Part shown: piece by piece, positions 34,201-47,060 of the stretch
How the letters are laid out: every line of letters begins with the position of its first letter
Position numbering within the stretch: position 1 is the first letter of the stretch
Assembly: GCA_003439945.1 (NCBI GenBank)
Contig: QVRM01005997.1
Coordinates: 56,001 to 120,000 of the forward strand
Length of the DNA: 64,000 bases
Source: Dermanyssus gallinae
Taxonomy: Eukaryota; Arthropoda; Arachnida; Mesostigmata; Dermanyssidae
Reading direction: 5' to 3'
Translations under genes and position numbers: made by a program
The notes under the pieces: generated by a model
What the model was told of the DNA's origin: nothing
Database searches by the model: none
Seen by the model: only the letters and a program-made list of their open reading frames with translations

Positions 34201-36872
34201 TTGCTTGGACTTCTCAATATTGGAACTGATTTTTTCTACTACCTGAAATAAAAAACGCAGCGATAGTCTCGAACATATCTCACACGCAAATGCAAAAAAA
34301 GAAACATAATCTTAATAGACGCAGAATAAATACGCCTGAGTTTACCTAGGAGTTTCAGGGAAATCTAGATCTCGACAACTCGCCCCAAAATAGTTTGAAA
34401 ATCCCTAGCAAATCAAAAGAGGAGACGAAATACAAAACAATGTGCTGCAATAACACAAAATCAATGGAACGTAGTATATATGTAAGCATCTAATTTATGC
34501 ATTTCTTAATCTGTAATTCGGTCTGTAATTTACTCTGCTTTCGTCGCGCCTTAAATTTGGTCACTGCACTCGTAATAGAAGCAATTTGATTTGATTTAAA
34601 TCACTACACTAAAACTTTAACTGCATTCACTTTTTCATCTTAGCCGACGGTTATTTGCGCGCATACATATACTCTATGCCTTCACTATAGTCTAATTAAT
34701 GCTTTTGCTTTCTGTAGGCAATTTTTTTTGCTATTCCAGTGAAAGTACTTTATTATAAAACGGATTAACTGAACTGGTGCGTTCAATACGTAATCTGGCT
34801 GCTGGCGCATTTGGAACCTCCAAGTGCCTACCTGTCGACATACTCATAACATGAGTGTACAAAGACCTTAATCGTGATTCTCCATGTGCGTTTTCTGTTT
34901 GTTTTGCAGCTTTCCAAAGGATATGCACCAAAGAAGATTCTATGCTGCGGTCTTCTCATGGACTGCCTATTTATGTCATTTTTCAGGCATGTTACTCTTA
35001 TCGTAGTTTTTATATTCACCGTTATAATTCTCGCCGCTACCGTCTCGTTATTCTAATCTATTTCGCAATTGAATTGCATTAAAAGATACTCATATATCGA
35101 GGCGATCTCTTTTACCATCTAGCGCTTTCTATATTGCTCTAATACTGGAATCGTATAGACATTACCGCACTATACTCTCCCTATAAAACCTTAGTCACCC
35201 AGGTAGCATCGCGCGGCAACTCTTGAGAATGAGGAAAACGCTTGAGCGAGAAGAAGCGTCTGATCGTGTTTATGATATTCAGTATGCTTTACAAGATCCG
35301 TCACTCGATGTGGTTCTTTATTGGCTCGGTACTATGCCGAGGTATCCAGTCCGTCGGGGTCACAATGTCGAGCGTCACGTACTACGGAATCGCCGCTGCA
35401 AACTTTCCCGACAAGATGACGTTGTTTATTGTAAGTTGCAAGCAGCGTAGACTCATTACTGTTTTGTCATATACCGTTATCGAGATGAGTAGAAACAACA
35501 TTGGCAACGATAAAACTGACGGCACTGATTATAAGAAAGCAACAAGAACAACAAAAGTATAAATGTTTGTAATGCACCTATCGTTTTTTATTACAGCCGA
35601 TTATTGAGACCATGTCAGGCTTTGGTGTGATGGTGGGCCCAACGGTTGGTGGAATCTTGCACCAGGTACGTCAAACAGCACTGATGTCATGCTATAGATT
35701 TTCGCTTTTACTTAGTATAGGTTGGGGATTACTAGATGTTTAGTGAGTTTGACAGTCCCACTACCCTCCGGGAGTCGAGTTCGCATTAAACATCCATGTT
35801 TGTGCCCCCTATAAAAAAAGTACGGTTAACGCAAATCGATGGTTCGTTCATCCGTTCCAGCGGAGAATTTTTCCATATAGCCGGAGCTATGTAATTAACT
35901 ACGCGCTATTGTGTTGTGACGCCTGAGGGGTATAATTATGCAACTCAGTTTGACGAAACACCTCCTTCGTAGACGTCTCAGGGTCTTCCGTTGAAAGCTG
36001 TCAAGCATTTCGATATGTCTTCGATATACTTTGTTCTTTGTTTTATGTCTCGACTAAGACTTATCAATGGAAGATTGGTTGATCGGACCACACGATTAGT
36101 AATTAAAATTCAAAGATTCATATTTGAGGACGACACATAGAGGCTTCGCTTTATCCGACACATCGTACGTGTATGCAATGTGGAGTATATCGGAAAAAAT
36201 CTACAAAATGTATCTACATTATAATAAAGTCTCCTGTATTCATAAAAGGCGTATCGCAAGGTTACAGACTGCTCGGCCAGCACGTGTTTATCTCGTCAAT
36301 CTTCAAGCAACAGCATTATCGACAGTGTTCCGCACAGCTAATTCGGGTGGTTAATTAATTGGCCCGATGCTGAAGAATCTATAAGCGCAATAGGCGAACT
36401 TCCTAGTAGGTTTGTAGTCCGCCTCAGTGTAGAGAACGAAATAGACCTGCACTTATCAAACCAAGAGACTTTTGAAAAAAAATTAGAGAAATTGAAAAAT
36501 ACCGGAAACGTTTGCTGCGTAGAGCTCGCCCCTGTGTGATAGGTTACTTTTAGAACCAAAACAAACACGCATTATTGCATATGATTAGGAAGCGATGGTT
36601 CTTATGTTTGTCGGTATTCACTTAATAGAGGAATATCAAAACGATTTGTCGTTTATCTGTTCCGTTGCAGTTGGGGGGCTTTCCGCTGCCGTTCTTGACA
36701 TTCGCTGGTATGACATTCACATTTCTTATCATCACCGCTGTAATCCTCCCTTCAGTAAAGGGTAAGCGCTATTTTCGCCAGTCAGTATATGGCATTCGCT
36801 TACGATGTGTAGGTATAAAACCTACGATTTATTACATTCGAATTGCCGGTAATCGTGCAAACATTACGCATC

Positions 36873-36914
<42 letters not shown>

Positions 36915-39268
36915 TATGACGGTACCGCGAAGTTTTTATAGAATATCGCACAACGTTTAAAGACCGACGCAAAGCGGCGTTTCTGATATAGATTATGTCA
37001 TTCGTTGTTTGTGGAGGGCTTCTATTATAGGCGCCATTAGCTCACACGAAACGAACTGATAACAGCGAAGTGGTTCGTTTATATGAATGACATGAGTGAT
37101 AAGCTATATATCTAAAATTGCTTGTGCAATAGCGTAGAGATGCGTCCTAGTTATTGAAGTGCGTATATAACATATGAAGGCAATTTAATTAAACTTGCTC
37201 GTACGGTAGCCCTGAGGTGTATGTCAATAGCCTAGTTAATAAAGTGCGTTTATTTAATGTTTTGAATTTAATTTCAGTTCAACGCACAAATAAATGTTTA
37301 AGGTATAGTGGGCGAATATAAAATTCCATAATGTACAATGTTCCTTCTTTTACTCACTTCAATTCACTTATGTGCCAATGTGTGTATTCTTAGCGGCGCT
37401 TAAAGCATCCGGAAAGGTCATGTACTTATTTGTATAGACTGATGGGCTACAATATGATATCTATAAAAAAATTATTGGCATCACGTTACTTGTGATTTCA
37501 GTACATGAGTCATAGGCGCCATTTATACGCGCGAAGTTACAACTCGGCTCGATGTAAGATATACGTGACATAAATTGCAAGTCTTTTCTGCCAGCATGAT
37601 GTGACTTGCCCTTATAGCTAATATCTTTGAAAGATTCGGGATTTGCTTTCTAGACACCGTTTAGGAAAAGAAGATGGATGTGCTGAAATGACTAATTAGT
37701 GGGCTGCATCTGAAGCCATTTGCTGTTTTGTTTCCGGTTTTATGCCAATTCTGAATGCTTTCCTATCTGGTAGCCTCGTGCTATATAATTTGTCGTAGCA
37801 ACTTTTAACACCACGGGGCGTTCTACGACTCGGTCGAATCAGTTTTATTCAGTTTTGGGGAATAAGGGACTAGTCTGTCCGGTTAACCATCTCGACATGA
37901 CCGTGTGCTAAATTTGATGCCGTAATCTCAGCGCAAGCTATGCGCGAAGCGCCTTTGAGCTTATAGTTTTGCTCTTCTACGTTAACGCTTGCTCTGACAG
38001 GTTGCTCGAAACGCCATCTAGGACAGGTGCAGGGCGCCTTTATGTCTTTCCATTGGTAATACCCTATCTGGGACATATAGGGGCTTCTTCTGACCCACTC
38101 TGCCGTTCGAGAACACAATTACCGTTCTCACTGTCAAACTATACGCTGGTCGATTATACTAAACGTGTTTCAAAGTTCAAATTAATGAAATTCAAATAGA
38201 GTCTCAGCGTCCTGCTGGCTATGGCTAATCTGTATCAAGTCGGTAAATTAACATTTTTTTGATGATTTTAATTATTCGTGAACACAGTCAAACAGGATGA
38301 TCCGATACCCGAAGAAGCAGAGAACAGCGAAGAGGCCGGCACTTTCCGTGCTGGAGGTACATCGTCGCGATCAATCATGAGCATGGTGACGGACTGGCGA
38401 ATGCTGATCGACGTGGCAATGGTATTCGCTGGCTTTGTGGCAGTAGCGTTCAACGATGCGACCCTCGCCATCCTTCTGGATAGGTTCGGCTTTAACTCGG
38501 CCTACAAGGGCGCGACCTTCCTCATCTCGGCCTGCTTCTATTCCATCTCGTCAGTCACTTACGGCCGCCTCGGCAAGAAAATGGTGCATATATATATGTT
38601 AATTTATATTTATTCTAAAGATTTATCATTATGGTTGTTTGCGATTTTTTTCACGCTGGTATACGGTCTGTGGTTAATAACATTGCCCGCTGACGTGCAG
38701 AGAACACTATGCCTCAAAGTAGTGTTACGTGACTGTCACATGACTGCTCTAGCCCAGATTGGGCAAGCTAGCATCGTAAGAGCACTTCTTTGACATGAAA
38801 CCAAATAATCCAAGATCTCAGCACTTCGTGTCCCCTAAACATATGGTTTGTTCGGAGTTTATAAAATGTCTGTTTGCATGACGGGCTTCCATCGATGGGT
38901 ACCCGATTATATTACGGCTCCTCTTTTTCAGACGGACATTCGGCCAATCGCCATCTTTGGTGGAATCTGCCTGATTATCGCGTGGTCTTTCATGTCACCA
39001 CTGCCGATTTTCCCCTTTGAATCGTAAGTATATTCTGTTGGCGATTTCTCCCCCCCCCCTCTCATTCTCCGTATATATATATATATACAATCTAATCATT
39101 TGCTTTCCAGTTTTTATTTTATCTCTGTGTCATCGGCAAGTATCAGCAACTATTTGTTACTTTTGTATTTAACTGTGAATTCGAAGATAATAATATTCAT
39201 TCACATTTTGTCTGCTGACTGAATTCATGCTGAATTCTTCATTCCACTGAGTATATATATATAAATAT

Positions 39269-39343
<75 letters not shown>

Positions 39344-40019
39344 CAGTGCTCAATTTTTTAAACCTAGCTTTTCATCGATCAGTCTTGGGTGCCCACCAAA
39401 ACTTTCCGAGAAGTAAATTTATGTTACGTTCATTTCGATAACTGCCATATTATTGTTCTACAGCCAGTCTATGGTATCCTTATATTGCTGTACCTAATGT
39501 GAAATTATTCATTATAAGGCCTCGGTAAAAAAAAAATTGTCTGCAGCGCATAATTGAAAATTCTATCTTAGATTTTTAATCAAACGTTGATTGAACGTGT
39601 AAGGGTGTTATATCTTGATAGGTGCCACCTTGATTTAACAAGGTTTACAGTGGATCGGCTAAAAGTAACGCTAAGATGGCAACGAAGGATAAAAACAATT
39701 AACTGACAGTGATAAGTGAAAAAATGCGACAGCCGATTTTGCCAAACCAGATTGATAATCACGAACCTACTAGAAGAGGTCTTGAAGCAAGATCTAAATA
39801 TTGCACTAGATAAAATGTTAGTGGTAATGGACGGAGCGATGGTTTCTAGGAAGCAGGATAGGAGTTTCGTAGGAAAGGATTTTTAGGGAGGTGATCGGCA
39901 ACGATTGACTTCTTCTTCGGCTAATCTACAGCCATAAGGCTCTTGGACTATTAGCGAATCGACTGGCGGCCCCCGACTGCATGAAGTGTCACATAATTGA
40001 ACACAAAGCAAATAAATGG

Positions 40020-40102
<83 letters not shown>

Positions 40103-40889
40103 GAGATTTACCTTTTTTAATCACCGTACATTGTTCCACTTGATTTACTAGGGCTCCCGTTTGCGTGTATGTATATATAGGCTTCAGTGGACATAACATT
40201 ACCAGTTTAGAGAACGAATCGGTTTATTTCTGCTCTTTTAACAAAGCGGTAGCGTATCGGTATGATCGGGACGCAACATGAGTTATATATATATATTAAA
40301 CAGTAACCTAAACATACGTGCCTATATTTATAACTTGCTTTAATATTCCATGTGTAGTAGAGTGTTACGTAATATTTCTGTCGGAAAGTTTAACTATTTA
40401 TAGCATTTTCTGTCTCCGCATGTCACTCGACTACTTTCTGTGCGCGTTAAAGGTGGCTGTCACTAGTGCTTCTGTGTCAGGCGCTATTGGGCATCGGAGC
40501 GGGAGCCTTCTACATCTGCAGCTACAGCCACGGACATAGCTATCTAACGTAAGCTCTTTCTCTGTCTCCCTATCTAAAATGTTGACATTTAGTTATTAAT
40601 ACATATAGGAAGGCTTGTTGAATATTCAGCACCTTTATTGACCTCAGTATTCGCTAATCAAGTTTGGTTGCGACAAGCTCAATTTCGATTATAATTTCGA
40701 TCGCTATTACTATTCCCCTTATTTGATTTTGAATCTTGAATTATTGGGTTCGACGTCTGGGCTTATAATATAAAATGAGTGTTTCATTAAATTCTACATT
40801 TGCAAAGCATTCACGTGCGGACTACAGGTTCCGACCGATTCTTACCTCATGCCACCCTCTAGAAGGGGGACCGTTTATTATTATTATTA

Positions 40890-40986
<97 letters not shown>

Positions 40987-42111
40987 GATTACTCTCTAAC
41001 AATTACGTACGTAGACTAATGAGCCTTTTAAAATCAATGCATCATTTTAATTATTATAACCTAAGATGTGTGAACTTAAAAAAGGTATACAAATTTCGAT
41101 TTTTGCGAAAGGTCCTCCCTAGTCGGCGTTACATTATTGCAGACAAAACAAACACGTTTGTGACTGAACACACCGGTATGTTGTTCTATCAGACAGCTCA
41201 TTCTCATGCAATCGTACATTTTAAACCCGGCCAGATCCATATATATACTACATACTAGTATATCACTGTTATACCTGAATAACCCGCGACTCTCCTGTCC
41301 ATTAAAAGCATGCTTCTTCTACAAGTTCTAGAGCTTAAGCGAACCACATTTTAACTAGAAGTACCCGTATGTCTGCCGATCTTGCTGACGCAATGTTGAT
41401 ATACAAATCTAGAACTCTAAAAAATTCTTACAAATATAACTAGCTAAGCTTCCTCAATTGCCATTGTCACAACACGATGGCTTAGAGAAATTTGCTCGTA
41501 ACAACGACGGCGATAAGAACATTGACTTACTTTGTAGGACGGTCAAGGGATTCCCGGATGATTACCGCACGTACTCGCTGATGGCCGGTATTATCCAGTC
41601 TTCGTTTTTCCTCGGGTACGTATTCTGCGTGTCCTCGATTACGGAATAGGGAGAAATATATATATATATATATATATATGTTTCCTCGAACCATAATCGA
41701 TTCTAAATTTCTCCGTAGGAACAAATTTCACGAAAGTGGGATTACATCTCTTTATGGTCACATGGTAAACGTTCTTAGTATGGGACGTTATAGTCGTATG
41801 TAGTGCGGCGTTGTACTATTTGTGCTACAGTACACTTAAATTTGGATAGACCATGCGCATACTCGGAAACGCGAAAGAACTATCTTGAGCTGTCAAGGTG
41901 CGTCGCTTTTGTACCATTTGCCTTGAAAATATGGGGTCCTACTAGAATGAACACTGTTAAACTCCGAAAAGATATCGCGAGACGCATACGAGTGACTGAC
42001 GCGCGGAATAATTTTGAAGAAGGCAGACTCTATTACCGTGCTGCACGGGACAGATGAGTAGCTATGAGATGAATCTGCGCGCGATAATACTCTAGTCAAG
42101 GCGTATGCACA

Positions 42112-42176
<65 letters not shown>

Positions 42177-45100
42177 GCGTAGATTCGCAGATCATGAGGG
42201 CAGCTATAATTTCGTACCAATGACTGTGGATGGAACACTAGAGCCTATAGGCGGTGAAACGGCAGGGTTTATCCGGAATCGGGCTAGTTGAATTACGGCC
42301 CTGACAACTATTGTCCCTCGCAGTTGTATCTAGAGGCAACAGGGCTCCCATAGTTGGCACCATGGGATGAATATATAGGCTATACTTGATAGGACCTCGA
42401 AAATGCGTTCGAGTCGAATCAAAGTAAGACGATGAAATTTCGCCGCAGTCACAATCATAATAAAAATAAAGCCCTGCTAATAATAATACAAACTCATAAA
42501 CGTACCCTAATGTAATGATCACGGTCATGCTAACGATTGGGTGTGTATGTATTATAGCTCGCTCAGTGGCGCCACTGGTGGAGGAATTCTGCTCCAGTAC
42601 CTTGGATACTCATGGACAACTTTCGTTATTGTCGCACTTGTGACTCTCCTCGTAAGTATTAGGATTTATTGACTGAAGCACACGTTTTCATGAGCACACC
42701 CACAACTTCGCACGTTCATCACACCTCGAGGCACAAACGTACACTCTAAAATAAAATATGCGTACATAAGCAGCTAAAATCAAATATGCGTACTAAAGCA
42801 CCAGGTCAGCACTCTGCCCTAGTGCACGCATATTTTAAAAATACTTTCCGGGCTAACTCTCAGCCAAGATTTAACGTCCATGGGACAGCTTTGCTCGCAT
42901 TGCTTCATAGACGGACTCCCGTCAATATAAATGTGCAACGGTGGGGCTCGAACCCGCGCACCTATGTGTCTCATCCGGCCGCGAGGCGCAGACGAATGCA
43001 CCACTACACCACCGTGCTTGACGCACGCATATTTTGGTGGCAGTGTACTAGGCCCATGACTGGACATGGGTGGAGCCCAAGCAAACCTTTTTTACTCATG
43101 GTCTTGTTGGTCACTTTCTCGTATGGTGCGGTCCGATATTGGCCCATTGCATTATGCCCATGATCTTTTGATTATGATCATTATTATTGTCTGTCCCATT
43201 GAGTGGCCTTTGTTCGTGTCTGTGCAGTTAGGAGTCGTGAATTGGCATATTTACACAATCCCGATTAAACTGTGAATACCTTTACTTCTTGATATTAAGT
43301 GATTAATTATTGTCGCAGTGTCGGCAACTTTACCTGTGCCTGAACAATGTTGCCTAGGTAAAATTTGTATCTTTTCCTCCGTATTTTCTCTCTGCTCCTC
43401 TCTCTCTCTTTTATTTAAATAAAGTCCAGCTCCTTTAATTGTTCTGCAATACGCGGAGGTTGGCAATAGGTCACGTATAAACTGTCTTACATTGGCACTG
43501 ATTGGCTGCCAAAGAGGTTATACGTTACGGCGGCCAATCCTTCAAATTCGTCAGCTCTTTCCGGTATCTGGGGCTTCGGCTTCAGTATACTGGGACAACC
43601 TTCACTGCGCACATCGTCGAGACGGTGCGCACAGCCTTGGTCTCTCTTTATGGAGAGGTAGGCGACGTTCGGCGACTGTCCGTTCCGACGGCAGTGGCAC
43701 TTTTCCATCTCAAGTGTTTCCAGGCTGATATACGAGGTGTGTTCAATCGTTATCGCGACTTTTGAATTTTCGCGGATTACGTATATTCGAATTTCGATTT
43801 TTTGTGGCGTTATGTTGGTACTCATGTCTCTCACTTATGCCGACAAGCTCGGCCATTTTGAATGTTCACTTAATTGTTGACAGCTGCTTTGCTTGCACGT
43901 GTTTTGGATCGTCTTCGATTTTTACCTATTCAAAAAAATGGATCAAAGAACCTGTATCAAATTTTGTGTGAAAAACGCAATTAAGTGCGCGGATGCATTC
44001 CGAATGTTGACTGTGGCATACGGAGAAGCTACCTTGGACCGAAGCAACGTTTATCGGTGGTACAAAATGTTCTCAGAAGGCCGAGAAGATGTGAACGACG
44101 AAGAGCGTGCCGGACGCCCGAGCACTTCAACAACAGATGAAAAAATTAATGAAGTGGAGAAAATGGTATTGGCCAATCGTCGAATCACCGTTAGAGAAGT
44201 TGCTGAGGACCTAAACATATCGATTGGCTCGTGCCATTCGATTTTTATCAATGATTTGGGCATGAGACGGGTCGCCGCGAAATTCGTACCAAAATTGCTC
44301 AATTGCGACCAAAAACAGCATCGCATGAACATTGCTAATGAGATGTTGGACTCTGTCCGCGACGACCCAAATTTGCTCCAGAGGGTCATAACTGGTGACG
44401 AATCGTGGGTTTATGGTTATGACGTGGAAACCAAAGCTCAATCATCTCAATGGAAGCTGCCGCACGAACCAAGACCGAAAAAAGCGCGCCAAGTTCGGTC
44501 GAATGTGAAAGTTTTGCTGACAGTTTTCTTCGATTGCAGGGGCGTGGTGCATCATGAGTTCTTGCCACAGGGTAGAACGGTCAATAAGGAATATTACCTG
44601 CAAGTTATGCGCAATTTGCGCGAAGCAATCCGCCAGAAACGCCCGGATTTGTGGAAGAACAAAAATTGGCTTTTGCACCACGATAACGCCCCTGCTCACA
44701 CATCGTTGCTTGTGCGCGAGTTTTTGGCCAAAAACAACACACTAATGATGCCACAGCCACCGTATTCCCCAGATCTGGCCCCCTGTGACTTTTTCTTGTT
44801 CCCTAAACTGAAGAGGCCCATGAAAGGACGACGTTACGCTACGCTTGACGAGATAAAGACGGCATCGAAGGAGGAGCTGAACAAGATAAAAAAAATGGTT
44901 TTTTGAAGTGCTTCGAAGATTGGAAAAACCGTTGGCACAAGTGTATAATATCTCATGGGGATTACTTTGAAGGGGACAAAATAGATATTCATGAATAAAT
45001 GAATAATTTTTGAAAAAACACAAAAGTCGCGATACGTTTTGAACACCATATGTATAATCTTGACAGAGTATGGGAACACCTCACTCCGGCAAATTTTGGT

Positions 45101-46019
45101 TTGCTTGAAAGGTGTTTCACAATCTACATGAAGGGAGTACTTTGCTTGCCAATGCGAGTAAGGAGTCGCTTTGTGTACCTATTGTTAGCCTGATCACCGG
45201 CTATTGAGATCATTCTTTTGAGATTGAAGACGCCGCGTGCAGTACCCTTCGAAAGCTTTGTCTGGGAATGGGAAAACAAAGTTAAACAAGTTCGACGAGA
45301 GGTTGTAGACCTGGATATTTTTAGTGCCCCTCACCTCTGGTCTGGTCTTGCATGCGACAATCGCCACGCCTATCACCAGATACATAGTTCATGGCTATCA
45401 TCACCTGGTCTGCTCCAATACGAACTTCCAAAAGGAGTACACGAAGAGTGCATTTGTTGATTGTGCTCTCAGGCGCGTACGAAGCATCATGCGTCTGCCT
45501 TACAAAGAGATCACTCAGCAGCTGACAACTGTATAAGCACCAATGTTATATGCATACCCAATATGAGTTAAATAAATCTGATGATGAAATACACCACATT
45601 GGCTCAATTCGTATTAGGAATGTGTCATAACACGAAACATTTTTGGTTAATTTACTCATTTCTGTCAGTCTTTTGCGACCGCGTGTGTGCCTGTGACCAA
45701 ATAGCAACCGTGCCGCAGAGTTCTAAACGTGGCCCATCAACTTCTACCATTTCAGTCGCTGGCAGTCACGACGGCCGTCATCCTGGATTGGCTCTGTCCA
45801 CCGGTTCCCCGGATGAAGCAAGACACAACAGACCAGAAGCGGCAGGAGCAACAGCACAAACCGCAACAACAACAACAACAACAACCACAAGACCAGGACG
45901 AACAAATCCGGCAAGAAAAACTGCAAGAGCAACAAGACGCTCAGATCGAGCTTCCACTAAGCGTTCTGAAACTCGAAAACGGCGCCCACTTAAATGGCAT
46001 CGAAGTTGTTCGCATGTAA
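31297..46019 (+). CDS. SLC18B1-like major facilitator transporter
   Basis: This is a predicted 12-helix membrane transporter of the SLC18B1 group, which in vertebrates has been linked to vesicular polyamine transport; the substrate here is inferred. Twelve exons: 31297-31431, 33651-33746, 34910-34986, 35283-35430, 35597-35665, 36671-36761, 38288-38583, 38932-39023, 40453-40548, 41538-41615, 42558-42651 and 45756-46019. All phases join to 511 codons plus stop, close to the family length of about 460. Family-like segments are GLAPFYPEDAMDRG, GIYPLVGFLFSPLVGK, PIIETMSGFGVMVGPTVGG and GFGYSW-type LQYLGYSWTTF. The hydrophilic loop between helices 6 and 7 lies at about residues 205-240. The C-terminal tail is glutamine-rich (seven Gln in a row) and is probably cytosolic. 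Intron 3 uses a GC donor (34987). Introns 1 and 11 are loaded with transposons. Confidence 0.9.
31650..32240 (+). mobile_element. LINE 3' fragment in transporter intron 1
   Basis: The stretch 31727-31942 translates to VLTYGILLWGGAYDRVLHRA and QNDAKRVIFGMRCRQSVRD, the conserved C-terminal region of Jockey/CR1-like LINE proteins after the reverse transcriptase. It stays weakly recognisable to about 32240 in other frames. It is 5' truncated and broken. Confidence 0.78.
32490..33445. repeat. Dispersed repeat cluster, three copies in transporter intron 1
   Basis: About 75-120 bp units share AAGACGTTTNCGCC followed by CATTGGGA and a GCCGAGTTCTACCAAACC-like segment. Copies lie at 32490-32612 (minus), 32852-32925 (plus) and 33320-33445 (plus). 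A fourth is at 56787-56850 (plus). Outer parts of the minus and later plus copies also pair as inverted repeats, suggesting a fold-back or MITE-like family. Confidence 0.65.
34987..34992 (+). promoter_or_regulatory. GC-type 5' splice site, transporter intron 3
   Basis: The exon ends TTTTTCAG and the intron begins GCATGT. The nearby GT alternative would lead to a phase mismatch or a stop, whereas the GC donor joins the acceptor at 35281-35282 to give the in-frame segment FMSFFSMLYKIRHS. Confidence 0.65.
36877..36916. repeat. (TA)n microsatellite
   Basis: About 15 TA units plus a short interrupted run in transporter intron 6. Confidence 0.95.
39255..39342. repeat. (TA)n microsatellite
   Basis: A long TA run with a few interruptions in transporter intron 8. 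Confidence 0.95.
40022..40100. repeat. (TA)n microsatellite
   Basis: About 39 TA units in transporter intron 8. Confidence 0.97.
40874..40985. repeat. (ATT)n microsatellite
   Basis: About 37 trinucleotide units with one interruption in transporter intron 9. It could be the tail of a retroelement on the minus strand, as (AAT)n follows LINE C-terminal fragments elsewhere here. Confidence 0.97.
41805..42370 (+). mobile_element. Two LINE C-terminal fragments separated by (AAT)n
   Basis: Segment 41905-42010 reads FVPFALKIWGPTRMNTVKLR, and segment 42190-42300 reads YNFVPMTVDGTLEPIGG and onward. Both resemble the C-terminal module following the endonuclease of the element at 48.5-51.8 kb (GYPHEFWPLAFETLG there). 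An (AAT)n array at 42111-42176 separates them. The alignment is short and diverged. They lie in transporter intron 10. Confidence 0.5.
42824..43035 (-). mobile_element. tRNA-derived SINE, copy 3, with 13 bp target-site duplication
   Basis: The body (42837-43022) lies between perfect repeats GCACGCATATTTT at 42824-42836 and 43023-43035. On the minus strand, box A type TGGTGTAGTGG and a perfect box B GGTTCGAGCCC are present, followed by the same non-tRNA body as the other copies. It lies in transporter intron 11. Confidence 0.93.
43733..45048 (+). mobile_element. Near-intact mariner transposon, DD34D
   Basis: A 1.3 kb element flanked by TA on both sides (43731-43732, 45049-45050). The termini are imperfect inverted repeats: GTGTTCAA, then TATCGCGACTTTT, on the left, matched by AAAAGTCGCGATA and TTGAACAC on the right. 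It contains a single transposase gene. Confidence 0.95.
43938..44998 (+). pseudogene. Mariner transposase with one frameshift
   Basis: The reading frame starts at the Met of MDQRTCIKF (43938) and is open to 44906. An N-terminal paired helix-turn-helix region is followed by catalytic blocks VITGDESWVYGYD, HHDNAPAHTS and YSPDLAPCDFFLFP. The second and third aspartates are exactly 34 residues apart, the DD34D signature of mariner. A one-base change in the T run at about 44900-44905 shifts the frame near the C-terminus. In the other frame the usual end (KCFEDWKNRWHKC) continues to a stop at 44996-44998. All catalytic residues are present, so the loss of function is recent. It is similar in type to Mos1-group mariners. 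Confidence 0.93.
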
Positions 46020-46540
46020 CTCACTTTCCGCACTGCCGCTGCTACAATAGCCACCATAACAGCAACAACACCACCACCACAAGGCAAAGCTCCAGAAACA
46101 ACTACAACAACAGCAACAACAACAAAAACCCAGCTGTATTCGGCTGTCAACTTTGGCGCTATCAAATACATGATGACACCAATCAGGCTTTTGGAAGCCT
46201 CGTATGCGCGCATGTCGAGCTCAACGTTCTTGAGCTGATGAACATATATATATATATGAGAGCAAATACACAACGCTTAACATATATATGGTATATATAG
46301 GTTTCTGTCATGTGCAAGTATACGTTCTGTGCGTGTGATGCCATCGACTTCGAAACCACACACAGTCATTCACGATCTCAGGGTAACTGAATTCGTTCAT
46401 AGAGAAAGTACAGCATAGTCACGGTTCTGCTCGAATGCAGCTTATCCATCGAAAGGCCTAAACCAACGTCGCTTGAACGCTTTACTACTCGCTCGTACTT
46501 ACTCAAGCCAGCCCTTTGATGGGCACAACATATGACAGAT
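46020..46540. other. 3' flank of the transporter gene
   Basis: CAA/CAC-rich sequence (46060-46130) continues from the glutamine-rich end of the coding region into the presumed 3' UTR. No AATAAA is seen before 46400. Nothing else was recognised. Confidence 0.5.
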
Positions 46541-47060
46541 ATTAGTGGTGTGGTGGGGATAGCCTGCATAAAACGCAGAGACCGTTGGCCCTCAAGATTG
46601 CAAGAGCCAACAGAACTACGCTCACCGCCGCAGTACAAGTACCATTCCGGCAGGCCTCATGGGATCTAGGCGTTCTGGAGACCGCAGTCCGTAGAGTCGG
46701 CTCCCCGCGCTCTCAAGTGGACGCACGATGTCAGATATTAGACGATGGTGGTACAAAGGATGGGTTGGAAACCCAGGCGGGCCAGCCGGCGTTCTGGACT
46801 CGCTTTATTATCCCAGATGTGGGGAAGTACTATAAGAGGCGGCAGGGATTACATTCTTACCCGCTGACCCAATTCCTTACGGGCCACGGCATCTTCCGAA
46901 ACTATCTGCATCGTCTCAGACGGTCTCCGTCGCCAGTATGCAATAGAAGTAATATAATTAATAAAGAGAGAGAGAGTGTGTCAAAGAACCTACAGGTGAC
47001 TACACGTCCGCGCGGAGACAGTTGTTCGTTCTAAAGTGCTAATATTTTAAATTTTAATAA
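46541..47060 (+). mobile_element. LINE C-terminal fragment (R1/I-like)
   Basis: A plus-strand frame at 46585-46935 contains IIPDVGKYYKRR and PLTQFLTGHGIFRNYLHRL, the conserved stretch near the C-terminus of R1- and I-like LINE proteins (normally before a C-C-H-C knuckle). An upstream segment in another frame resembles the preceding region. The sequence ends near AATAAAG signals at about 46960 and 47058. Confidence 0.75.

Larger units (their letters stand above)
43490..45540 (+). mobile_element. LINE fragment split by a mariner insertion
   Basis: Upstream part 43502-43732 reads FKFVSSFRYLGLRLQYTG and on to LFHLKCFQADI; downstream part 45053-45190 reads RVWEHLTPANFGLLERCF and VLCLPMRVRSR. Together they form the region after the reverse transcriptase of a LINE, interrupted exactly at the TA where the mariner sits. 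The rest, to about 45535, keeps traces in other frames. Both halves have frameshifts and stops, so the LINE was probably old when the mariner arrived. It is in transporter intron 11. Confidence 0.8.

Noticed and set aside
36120..36540. Possible reverse transcriptase trace (GVSQG-like) in transporter intron 6
   Set aside because: A single short match without neighbouring blocks; too weak to call a LINE.
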